Assembly: GCA_024234635.1 (NCBI GenBank)
Contig: JACKNX010000013.1
Coordinates: 1 to 64,000 of the forward strand
Length of the DNA stretch: 64,000 bases
From: Pseudomonadales bacterium
GTDB taxonomy: Bacteria; Pseudomonadota; Gammaproteobacteria; Pseudomonadales; Azotimanducaceae
Direction of reading: 5' to 3'
In this document: positions 12,901-17,338 of the stretch, piece after piece
How positions within the stretch are numbered: position 1 is the first letter of the stretch
Layout of the letters: every line of letters begins with the position of its first letter
Translations under genes and position numbers: made by a program
Notes under the pieces: model-generated
Told to the model about the DNA's origin: nothing
The model's database searches: none
What the model saw: only the letters and a program-made list of their open reading frames with translations

Positions 12901-14122
12901 CGATGTTGCTGTTGCCGGAGATGATGTTGCGCTCAGCGGCTGTCGTGCCGCCGATGGTGTTGCCGGAAGAGTCCCAGATATTGATGCCGAGGTGGTTCGC
13001 CGCGGCGGCGGTGCCGGCGGCGTTGGTGCCGATGTAGTTGCCGACGACGGTGTGGCCGCTGGTGTTGTCGATGGCAAGCCCGGTGTCACCGAAGTTCTGC
13101 AGCACCAGGCCGCGCACGAGGCTGCCGTCGCTGCCCGTAGTGAGGCGAATACCGATGCCGCTGCCACCGATGCCCGCACCGTTCAGCACGACGACGGGTG
13201 TACCGGCGTAGTCCGGTTCGCTCCAGCCATCGATGGTGACCTGCCCGGTGATATCGGGGAGTGACGTCGACAGGTTGATGATGTGCGGGCCAGTACCGGC
13301 GATGTTGAAGTTGATGATGTCGGCGCCGCCATTGGCATTGGCGTCGAGGATGGCCTGGCGCAGGGAGCCGGCGCCCGAGTCGTTGGTGTTGGTGACGGTG
13401 AAGGTGGCGAATACGTTCTCGAACCCGGCCTGGAATTCGGTTGAAAAGACGACCTGCGTGGCGATGGGTCCGGTGCTGAATTCCAGTTGCCAGTCGCCCC
13501 CGAGGGTGCTGTTGCCGGTACGGTCGTCGGAGGCGGCGATATCGGTGCCCGTCAGCAGGGCCAGCGTACTGGCGAAGTTTTCGCCTTCGGGGGTCGCCGC
13601 CAGGTCGCAGCCGTAGATGAGGATGTCGGCGCTGCCGGTGAAATGGTCACGCCAGGTGGCGATCGTGCTGGCGTTGGCCAGGAGTTCCGCAACCCCCAGG
13701 GTGTCACTGGCGAGCCGAACGCTGCCGTTGTCGCCGTGCGAGATCAGGTGCATGGCGGCGATACCGTCGTGCGCCTGTACGATGGCGTCGATCTGGGCAA
13801 AGCCGTCCTGTGCCGGATCCAGCACAAAAACCTGAAAGGTTTCGCTCGTGCGCGCCTGCAACTCGGCGAGGATGTCCTGTGCACCAGGCGTATGCGGATC
13901 GAGGATGACAATTTCCAGTCCGGCCACGTGCGCCTGGCTGGTCGTCGCGTTCTCGTGTGTGGCCGGAGCGGTGTCGAGCGAAGAGGCTTCGTAGAAGCGG
14001 ATTTCGGTGCTTTCGGGCGACAGCAGGGGGTTGTCCGCGGAGAACAGCAGACGATTCTCCAGCGACTCCAGTCGCCACGATGCCGCCTGCCGGTTTCGTG
14101 TATCTCGCTTTGTTCTGCTCAT
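1..14122 (-). CDS. Giant LEPR-XLL/DUF4347 repetitive surface protein (3' end outside window)
   Basis: One uninterrupted minus-strand frame of about 4,707 codons begins at the ATG at 14122 and leaves the window without a stop; frame was checked near both ends. Residues 21-29 read LENRLLFSA, close to the LEPR-XLL motif at the N-terminus of large exported proteins; no ordinary Sec signal peptide is visible. A DUF4347 domain spans about 69-225 with SHG at 128-130 and YGC ending at C172. Then come a beta-helix module opening with SGAGSLRQAI, six modules opening with a version of GADGKISLREAI (near 11760, 10370, 7690, 5340, 4050 and 2805) followed by many GNYIGT/NTIGGT turns, a seven-blade SBBP propeller (9352-8115), a Calx-beta domain (about 8090-7770) and cadherin-like repeats from about 900 down. 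By family it should be an extracellular adhesin or matrix protein; its ligand is unknown. It is the last gene of the 21-14 kb export-type cluster. Confidence 0.93.
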   Translation of the reverse strand, partial: MSRTKRDTRNRQAASWRLESLENRLLFSADNPLLSPESTEIRFYEASSLDTAPATHENATTSQAHVAGLEIVILDPHTPGAQDILAELQARTSETFQVFVLDPAQDGFAQIDAIVQAHDGIAAMHLISHGDNGSVRLASDTLGVAELLANASTIATWRDHFTGSADILIYGCDLAATPEGENFASTLALLTGTDIAASDDRTGNSTLGGDWQLEFSTGPIATQVVFSTEFQAGFENVFATFTVTNTNDSGAGSLRQAILDANANGGADIINFNIAGTGPHIINLSTSLPDITGQVTIDGWSEPDYAGTPVVVLNGAGIGGSGIGIRLTTGSDGSLVRGLVLQNFGDTGLAIDNTSGHTVVGNYIGTNAAGTAAAANHLGINIWDSSGNTIGGTTAAERNIISGNSNIGIYVGGASDNNIIQGNYIGTNATGTAALPNTWYGVLIQNSNGNTLGGTASGAGNVISGNNVGVSLTSSTTNTQVLGNRIGTNALGTSAIGNTSTGLDIDSASGNIIGDGTAEGRNIISGNSGQGIELYGATTTGNRIQGNYVGTTASGSGALGNTGLGIYLYAGAHGNLIGGADAGQGNIIANTGLPGIGLEATAGINNALLGNTIYAPGSGFLGINLRGGTEDGYETTANDVGDGDTGPNALQNYPVLSTASVTTSGTNVTGSLNATAGTTFRIEFFADSATANPSGHGDARRFLGATTVTTNGSGNATINANLAAWMNSGDKVTATATVDLGGGNYGSTSEFAANVTATASANILVVDTTSDVADGTTTSIAALRSNRGADGVISLREAIAATNATAGADYIYFNLSTPTVNGAHTINVASALPTITGAVVIDGTSDPRFAGSPIIELDGTGTTGAGLTLSGTADGTEIRGLVINRFTGQGILVSTGADNVVIAGNYIGTDVTGSIAQGNTINGINVNNVANLRIGGTTVADRNVIAANGNRQIEINLGATSPVIQGNYIGVNSDGNQVIAGGQTGIMLFDTTNALIGGTDPGAANIIGGMSANGIVLSTGADATVAGNYIGTNPVGDDLGGSGNAIYIGAATSALVGGTDAGSANVIANYSGDGISVGSTTGGYSFLGNSIYGNGNLGIDLGTPGVTANDAGDADTGANNLQNFPVLTGAFTDSSATVAVTGGINTTANTTLRIEFYANDGAGNQGETYLGYRTLVTDGNGNATFVTTFSASVTAGATITATATNLATGDTSEFSAAVAATGALVVDTTDDVLDGNTSSIANLLASRGVDGKISLREAIIATNNTAGADGIFLAAGNYTLTRAGTGENAASTGDLDVLQSLTIVGTDPGSVTIDGNSLDRVFDVRNASTVLSLGGITVTGGSTGQDGAGLFINTATTLVADRVKITNNDSGAAGGGLASSGTLWMVDSRVTGNSASEGGGLENVGTAFIQGSLFDHNTGDTAAGIQSKDGTSSLTLINSTISANVSTSEGGGLYLANSATLQHVTIADNSAATGGGLFRQGGSVSLADSIVADNSASSGPDVSGSISSGGHNIIGDTSGSSGWTGSDLQNTDPLLAPLANYGGPTFTHALLALSPAVDAATTSVLGIDQRGEARVAGAADIGAFEGTVVPDLTWNTFAGGSGADNGFGIVVDDAGNTYIAGNSAASWGSPVRAFTGSTDAFVAKYDAAGNLDWVTFLGNAGSDDGWNIGRDAAGNLYVVGRSASSWGTPVRAHSGGTDTFVAKLNDSGVLQWNTFLGGAGTDDGSDVAVDAAGNLFVSGTSSSTWGSPVRTYTGNTDAWAARLDTNGVLQWNTFLGSANAESGSSIDVDAGSNVYVTGYSGASWGTPVRPYTAGTDIFAAKLSGSGTLSWNTFLGGTGSDTGKGVAVDDAGNVYLSASGSATWGAPIEAYHGGISDAQLIKLDTSGVLQWNSFTGGTGAEYGAGIDVDSSGNAVITGYSTSSWGSPIRPYSGGSDGFAAAYDTNGNLAWTTFLGGGGNELGTWVAVDDASNVYLTGSGNTTWGTPVRAYTADIDTYIVHLSLGVGGITVTPVSGLTTTEAGGTAQFSVVLDSAPTADVTIAIGSSDTGEGTPSTSLLTFTPGNWATPQIVTITGVDDTLDDGDVVYHIITGAAASADANYNGLDAADVAVTNTDDDTQNLVVVTTASDAADGNTSSLSALLDDMGADGKISLREAILATNNTVNGSGPDIIHFNIAGAGPHTINIASALPTITDAVIIDGTSEPDFAGTPIIELNGTSAGATDGLHLSGAGSSGSTLRGLVINRFQLSGIAIDASSNNILEGNYLGTDVSGAIDLGNQSHGIAIGNAATNNTIGGTTATQRNVISGNNTNGINIVGVGTTGNVVIGNYIGVNAAGTADLGNAFVGAAIAQGATANTIGQSGAGRNVIAGNDQYGIRIVDTGTDDNVVQNNLIGLNAAGTAAIGNSGDGIRLESAGALSGTVIGGTTAGLGNVISGNGGDGIEIRDGVVNTAVAGNTIGLNAARTAVVGNTVNGIYVLNTTTNTIGGTDAAAANVIAGNGLNGINIDGSTNITVSGNLIGTDGTTAFGNVNAGVALINGSSGNTIGGTTAAHRNVLSANGTGVILSGAGTNTNTIAGNYIGTNSAGTAALANISAAIQLDSGTTNNTIGGPTAASRNVIAGASTDGIRIVNASGTQILNNYIGTNAAGTASLGFAQEGIEIQAGNGTVIGGIGTGNLISGNGSAGIGIQGGSNTFVQGNLIGTDASGTGPLGNAVTGIMIVNSPTGTRIGGTNMGEGNTIAYNTNDGITVAPTAAGQSILGNSIHDNTGQAIDLEPDGVTANDLGDSDTGANNLQNYPVLTSAIVVAGDTQITGTLNGVASTTYRVEFFSSPTGDASGYGEAATYLGFATVSTNGAGNATINATLVGVAVTAGHQVTATATVDLGGGTWGDTSEMAANVTATVAGLLVVDTTSDTSDGDTSSIAALLGDKGADGKISLREAIIATNNTANTGGNPDAIHFNIAGAGPHSINLLSALPDITEALVIDGTTEPDFAGTPVIMLSGLGAGAGVTGITFATGSDGSRISGMVINRFTDYGIDVQGVDNVAITGNYIGTDFTGTLDLGNGNHGLYVHGGATGTVIGGPLVADRNVISGNDGFGISLGNTFGNIVQGNYIGTDASGSSALGNAGPGIKLSNGASDNLIGGENAGEGNLIAYNTNDGIKVTDPTTRGNTFIGNQVFSNTGREIDLNDDGPTLNDPGDGDAGPNDLVNTPVITRANLVGGTLTLNGTLQTDRTGTQYRIEFYGIPDGDQESPDYGGGNIYLGFTTVTTDGTGTATFTGVTLASGGVLIGDRVTTTTTRIENPAQVGVDAQAAYAETSEYSANFVVVSEGVVVVDTVSDVADGDTSSIAALLLDKGADGKISLREAILATNNSANGGTPDVIQFEIPDALVAGAHRIAVTSALPQITDAVIIDGTTDTDFAGTPIILLDGNNSFVNDALTLGANADGSTIRGLIIRDFTGSGIVVANGSDNNTITGNWIGRFTAAGVDAGAAEQNTLYGIDVRGANTLIGGTTAADRNVIGGNASRGINITATATGTLIQGNYLGVDASGLNALANGSANIYDAGALTRIGGATAGEGNIIANSTGVGVAVVSGSGHAILGNAIFGNAGIGIDLGVDGITANDANDVDGGANDLLNTPVLTSVVQNGANLDIDFAADLPAGIYRIEFFDNADGTDASGFGEGQTLIGSMTIVAAGGAGYETFSTTLIGVTASDVTHITATATVDLGGGSFGSTSEFSQAFLGAGILTVDTVADVLDGDTSSITTLLVNRGADGRISLREAITAANNTANGTGADVIRFNIAGGGPHTITVVGTALPDITDAIVIDGTSEPDYAGNPVVVIDGSSLGVAGSGLTLAAGSDGSTITGLIIGGFDDYGIVIDADGNTLTGNWIGLGADGVTDFGNGFSGIYLSDAADNIIGGTNAADRNIISGNDSDGIRIYGAASTGNLILGNIIGLGADGATVVSNGVAGIQLTEGSANTIGGSTGAARNIISGNAYGVILTGALTTGNLVSGNYIGTDVTGLLDRGNTTDGVLIDGGASGNLIGGARGAGGNVIAGNDSAGITVQASNGNTLMGNLVGLGADGSTILGGAGSGIIIRDGASNNVIGTDLNASGDALEGNVVSGNGWGGIEIVDVGTSGNLVRGNLVGTDAGGTLDRGNAQFGISLFGGATGNVIGGSAANAGNTIGMNHDTGIFISGDGVSAPSGNQVLGNFIGTDATGTLNLSNTYVGVYLSTDAHDNTIGGTGAGEGNRIANHSDDGIQVTALAGSNNAFLQNLIWNNSDQAIDLGSDGITANDSGDGDSGPNNLQNTPVLNGASSNGVSTTIAFSLNSAPATQYRIDFYSAPTANSSNHGDARVYLGTTTVLTDGSGDWSGIAFLNSTPTTPGHVITATATEILPGPVYASTSELAQNVVVTANQAPAMSAMEGVALAYTENDGASAVTASVLLDDADDINLESAVIQITGNYVSGEDVLAFVDQNGITGTWVAGTGTLTLSGTASVANYQAALRSITYTNTSDDTSTTTRTISFTVNDGGADSNTQTRDIAVASVNDDPTNAGSLPTDITVTEDVPSNIDLSAIDLSDVDHNGGNLTVTLTTSTGGNFSASSGGGVTVGGSGSGVLTLTGTLASLNTFLDTASNIQYLHATANLNGNDVDTITVVVNDNGNTGSGGGGNVSLGTVNVDITAVNDDPTNTGSLPTDVAVAEDVL
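8115..9352 (-). repeat. Seven tandem SBBP (beta-propeller) blades within the giant protein
   Basis: Seven consecutive units of about 59 residues (about 177 bp) each contain a W-x-T/S-F-x-G core, a VDDAGNVY-like segment and a TWGTPVRAY-like segment. Seven such SBBP blades are enough to close one complete seven-bladed propeller. The block sits between two groups of beta-helix modules and is followed directly by a Calx-beta domain. Repeat identity at DNA level is moderate, so the units look old rather than freshly amplified. Confidence 0.85.
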
Positions 14123-14322
14123 CTTCGCAGCCGGCGCCGGAACGTGTCCCGGGCCGCGGGGGCGTCTGCTGACCGGGGTGCAGGATGGGGAAATCCACGG
14201 TGGCGATGGGCCTCCCGCGCATGGCCGGGCAGCAAGCCGTGACTTGGGGCAGGTGGCGTGAGAAAAATGCGAGGCCCACGATCCTGGGCGATCTGCACCC
14301 GTACCAGGTGCGGCGTGTGCAG

Positions 14323-14430
14323 AGGACTAACAAAAAGACTAACAAAAGGATTAATAGAAGGACTGATCAAAGGACTAATCGAAGGATTGTTCGAAGGAGT
14401 TTGCAAAAGATTTAGCAAAAGACTGGTGGC
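14323..14430. repeat. 12-bp tandem repeat (about nine units) in the spacer upstream of the giant gene
   Basis: The 348-bp gap 14123-14470 between the giant gene and the HlyD-type gene holds nine head-to-tail 12-bp units. On the plus strand they read AGGACTAACAAA, AAGACTAACAAA, AGGATTAATAGA, AGGACTGATCAA, AGGACTAATCGA, AGGATTGTTCGA and three more diverged units. The tract is much more AT-rich than its surroundings and lies 200-310 bp before the giant gene's start codon, so it would be in its leader or promoter region. No convincing sigma70 promoter or terminator was seen in the rest of the gap. A length multiple of three keeps weak frames open on both strands, but no start/RBS supports a peptide. 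Confidence 0.85.
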
Positions 14431-14470
14431 CTCGACTGCGGCGTCCACGGTGGTCCCCCTGGGGCCGGTG

Positions 14471-15322
14471 TCAGCGTGAAGCGATGCCGCCAGTGTCGGA
14501 AGTAAATTCCAGCTGGCATTTCTGGCCGCCTGGAATCGCAAGGTCGGTGTTGGGCAACGTCAGTCGGATGCCGAAGGTACCGCTGCGGTTGTCCAGCGTG
14601 CGATCCACCACGTCAACGGTCGCACGGAGCGGTGTCCCATCACCAATCTCGGGTTTCACGAGTGCCGTAGCATGTGCATCGAATTGTCCGAAGTAGCGGG
14701 CCGGTAGTACCACCTCCACGCGCAGCGGATTGAGTTGCGCCACCGTCATGATCGGGTTTTCGTAGACAAATTCCCCCGGAAAGGCGCGTTGTTCGACCAC
14801 GACGCCATTGACCGGGCTGCGGATGGTGCGCTGGGCCAGCAGTTCCTGGGAGCGTTTGAGATCCTGTTGCAACAGGGTGAAATTTTCTTTTGCCTGTTTG
14901 AGGGCCGCTTCTGCGACCTGGTATTTGGCTACAGCCTCGTCTCGCTGCTGTTCCGGAACCATTTTCTGTTCGAACAGGTTTTCCATGCGGGCCCGGCTCT
15001 GCGCGGCCAGTTCGAGATCGGCTTCGCGGGCGCGTATTTCACTCTGCATGCCGGCGCGCATGCGTGCCTGTTCCAGAGTAGCCTTTTCAACGGAGGATTC
15101 GAGAAACGCCAGTGGTTGGCCGCGCTCGACCAGTTCGCCGCGTTCCGCCAGCAAGGCGTGGATCACACCCTGTACCGGGCTGCCAACCTGAGTGACCACC
15201 ATGGGCTCGATAAGGCAGTCGAACTGCTCCGGCTCTCCGGCCCGCGCAGTGGACTGGAACGCGCTGATCAGACCCGCTATCAGCCAGGGCAGGCGCAATC
15301 GAAAGGCACGTGTGTGTTGCAC
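14471..15322 (-). CDS. HlyD/RND-type periplasmic adaptor subunit
   Basis: A 283-residue protein with an N-terminal signal sequence (cleavage likely after STARA). A biotinyl-lipoyl-like half-motif (GSPVQGVIHALLAERGELVERG) is followed by an alpha-helical hairpin of about 100 residues rich in Q, E, A and R, then the second lipoyl half (TIRSPVNGVVVEQ) and a beta-barrel. This is the standard order in membrane fusion proteins that bridge inner- and outer-membrane export components. It is the last small gene of the cluster, 24 bp after the SecA-like gene and 348 bp before the giant gene. No inner-membrane pump or TolC is encoded beside it, so its partners are probably the neighbouring M50 and GAF-HlyD proteins. 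Confidence 0.88.
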   Translation of the reverse strand: MQHTRAFRLRLPWLIAGLISAFQSTARAGEPEQFDCLIEPMVVTQVGSPVQGVIHALLAERGELVERGQPLAFLESSVEKATLEQARMRAGMQSEIRAREADLELAAQSRARMENLFEQKMVPEQQRDEAVAKYQVAEAALKQAKENFTLLQQDLKRSQELLAQRTIRSPVNGVVVEQRAFPGEFVYENPIMTVAQLNPLRVEVVLPARYFGQFDAHATALVKPEIGDGTPLRATVDVVDRTLDNRSGTFGIRLTLPNTDLAIPGGQKCQLEFTSDTGGIASR

Positions 15323-15346
15323 GTTGGGACTCCTTCCCGTTAACCG

Positions 15347-17338
15347 CTATTCCATGTCACCCGTAAATGCCAGGCGTCTGTCGAGTTGTTTCGACATTTC
15401 GTGAGCCTGTCGCCGCATCCCTGCGTGACGTCGTTCACATCGTCGCTGCGCGAACCTCACTGTCACGCGGGCGAGGCAGCGAGTACAGGCGTTCGGGTCA
15501 GCTAATTGACGGCGCAGCCAGCCTATCAGCGATGCGGGGAGTGATTTGCCAACCAGTTCATCTTCCAGCGACAGGATCGCCTGGGCGGAGCCTGGGTCGC
15601 CCTGGCGTCCCGCGCGGCCGAAGAGCTGGCGATCCACCCGTGCGGAATCGTTGATCTCAAGGCTCACCACGTGCAGCCCGCCAGCGGCAACCGCAGCGGG
15701 TGCGAGCGGTATGTCGGTACCGCGTCCCGCCATGTTCGTGGCTACCGTGATGGCGCCGGGTTCCCCGGCGCCTGCAATGATGCTGGCTTCCTGCGCGTCC
15801 TGGCGCGCATTGAGGAGAGCGTGCTCGAGGCCGGCCGCGTGCAGGTGCTGGCTGACCAGCTCCGAAAACGCCACGGAGCGGGTGCCGATGAGAACGGGCT
15901 GTCCCGCGGCGTGCCGTGTGTCGACGTCGTCGAGCAACCATGCCAGCTGTACTCTGCGGTCCGGCGCCACCCGCATCGCCAGGTCGCGGCGCTGACTTGG
16001 ACGGTGCGGGGGGACGCACACGACCGGGGCGCCGTAGACGATCCGCAGCTCATCCGCCACTTCGCGCAGGGTTCCGCTCATGCCGGCCAGTCGCAGGTAA
16101 CGCGGAAAAAACCGCTGGAAGGAGAGGGCGGCGACCGGTTCGGTGGCGTCGGTCACTTCGAGCCCTTCCTTCATTTCCAGGCATCGATGCAGGCCGTGCT
16201 GCAGCTTGCGATCCACCAGGATACGGCCGCTGGACTCATCGATCAGTTCCACTTTCTCGCCCATGACCAGGTAGTCCCGGTCCCGGCGCAGCAGGTGCTG
16301 GGCGGTGAGCGCCTGCCGCAACAGTTCGTCCCGATAGCGCGGAATCTGCCAGTGGCCGTCCAGCCTGCGACAGAGTTGCTGCACCAGTTCCTCGCCTTGG
16401 GTCGTCAGCGTGATCTGGCCCTGGTCCCTCTGCACGCGGAAGTCGCGCTCCCTGCGCAGTGTGCGGGCAATGCTGAGCGCAATGCGGGTTTCGGTCAGCT
16501 CCGCGGCAGAGGCCGGTACGGGTCGGGAGATGATCATGGGTGTACGGGCATCGTCCACCAGCGCACTGTCGGCTTCATCCACGATGGCATAACACAGACC
16601 GCGAAGCAGTGGCTGAGCCTGCCGGTTGCCAAGCAGATCCTGACAGACATCGGTGAGACCGTGGCGGGCTGGTCCGACGCGCAGGTGATCCCTCAGGTAG
16701 TCGAAGATGATCTGCTTGTTGGCGCAGTAGACGACGTCGGCTGCGTACGCAAGCCGACGTCGGTCATCGTCCATGTCAGCCTGCACGTGGTCCACACGCA
16801 GACCGAAACGGCGGTACAGCGGCTTCAGGAACGCGGCATCGCGCGCCACCAGGTAGTCGTTGGCGGTTATGACGTGTACCGGTACGGCATTCAGCGCAAG
16901 CGTTACTGCGGGAAGCGCCGCGGTCAGCGTCTTGCCCTCTCCCGTGCGCATCTCTGTCATGGCGCCGGAGAGCAGGCACCAGCCCGCGAACAGCTGTTCG
17001 TCGTGAGGCACCAGCCCGAAACAGTCTTCGATATGGCGGCTGATCAGAGCAAACGCCTCGATGATGAGAGGCTCATCCAGCGGCTGATGCCGCAGTGTCC
17101 GACGCAGTGCAGTGGTCTGTTCGGCCAGGGCGTTGGCGTCTCGCAGTTCCGGCGCATTGGCGCGTGCCCGTATGGCGCTGGCGCGTGCGCGGAAGCCGTC
17201 GAACTGGCAAAGATTCCGTCGCCCCTGCAGCCAGGCGGCAACGCGGGCGTCCAGAGCGGAGTGCCGCGCGGCGGCTTTGCGCTCGGGGCGCGCACCCAGG
17301 CGAATGCCAGGACGAATAGGTGTGCCGACGCCGTTCAT
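15347..17338 (-). CDS. Short SecA-like ATPase (accessory SecA paralogue)
   Basis: 663 residues with clear SecA motor motifs: Walker A MRTGEGKT, HVITANDYLVARD, Walker B VDEADSALVDDARTP, TNMAGRGTDI and QLFGRAGRQGDPGSA. Canonical SecA is about 850-900 residues; this one stops soon after the last motif, so the C-terminal scaffold/wing region is very reduced and the zinc-binding tail is absent. Housekeeping landmarks are altered (DEQLFAG where SecA has DVQL). The ATG overlaps the stop of the M50 gene as ATGA at 17335-17338, implying translational coupling. In this context it is probably a dedicated motor for the giant protein or for cluster components, not the general SecA. Substrate specificity is inference. 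Confidence 0.9.
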   Translation of the reverse strand: MNGVGTPIRPGIRLGARPERKAAARHSALDARVAAWLQGRRNLCQFDGFRARASAIRARANAPELRDANALAEQTTALRRTLRHQPLDEPLIIEAFALISRHIEDCFGLVPHDEQLFAGWCLLSGAMTEMRTGEGKTLTAALPAVTLALNAVPVHVITANDYLVARDAAFLKPLYRRFGLRVDHVQADMDDDRRRLAYAADVVYCANKQIIFDYLRDHLRVGPARHGLTDVCQDLLGNRQAQPLLRGLCYAIVDEADSALVDDARTPMIISRPVPASAAELTETRIALSIARTLRRERDFRVQRDQGQITLTTQGEELVQQLCRRLDGHWQIPRYRDELLRQALTAQHLLRRDRDYLVMGEKVELIDESSGRILVDRKLQHGLHRCLEMKEGLEVTDATEPVAALSFQRFFPRYLRLAGMSGTLREVADELRIVYGAPVVCVPPHRPSQRRDLAMRVAPDRRVQLAWLLDDVDTRHAAGQPVLIGTRSVAFSELVSQHLHAAGLEHALLNARQDAQEASIIAGAGEPGAITVATNMAGRGTDIPLAPAAVAAGGLHVVSLEINDSARVDRQLFGRAGRQGDPGSAQAILSLEDELVGKSLPASLIGWLRRQLADPNACTRCLARVTVRFAQRRCERRHAGMRRQAHEMSKQLDRRLAFTGDME

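Noticed and set aside
1..14122. Type I secretion RTX protein
   Set aside because: No nonapeptide GGxGxDxxx arrays are seen in the visible part and no ABC exporter is adjacent; the C-terminus is outside the window, so this stays open but unsupported.
14323..14430. CRISPR array
   Set aside because: Units are 12 bp head to tail with no spacers and no cas genes are nearby.
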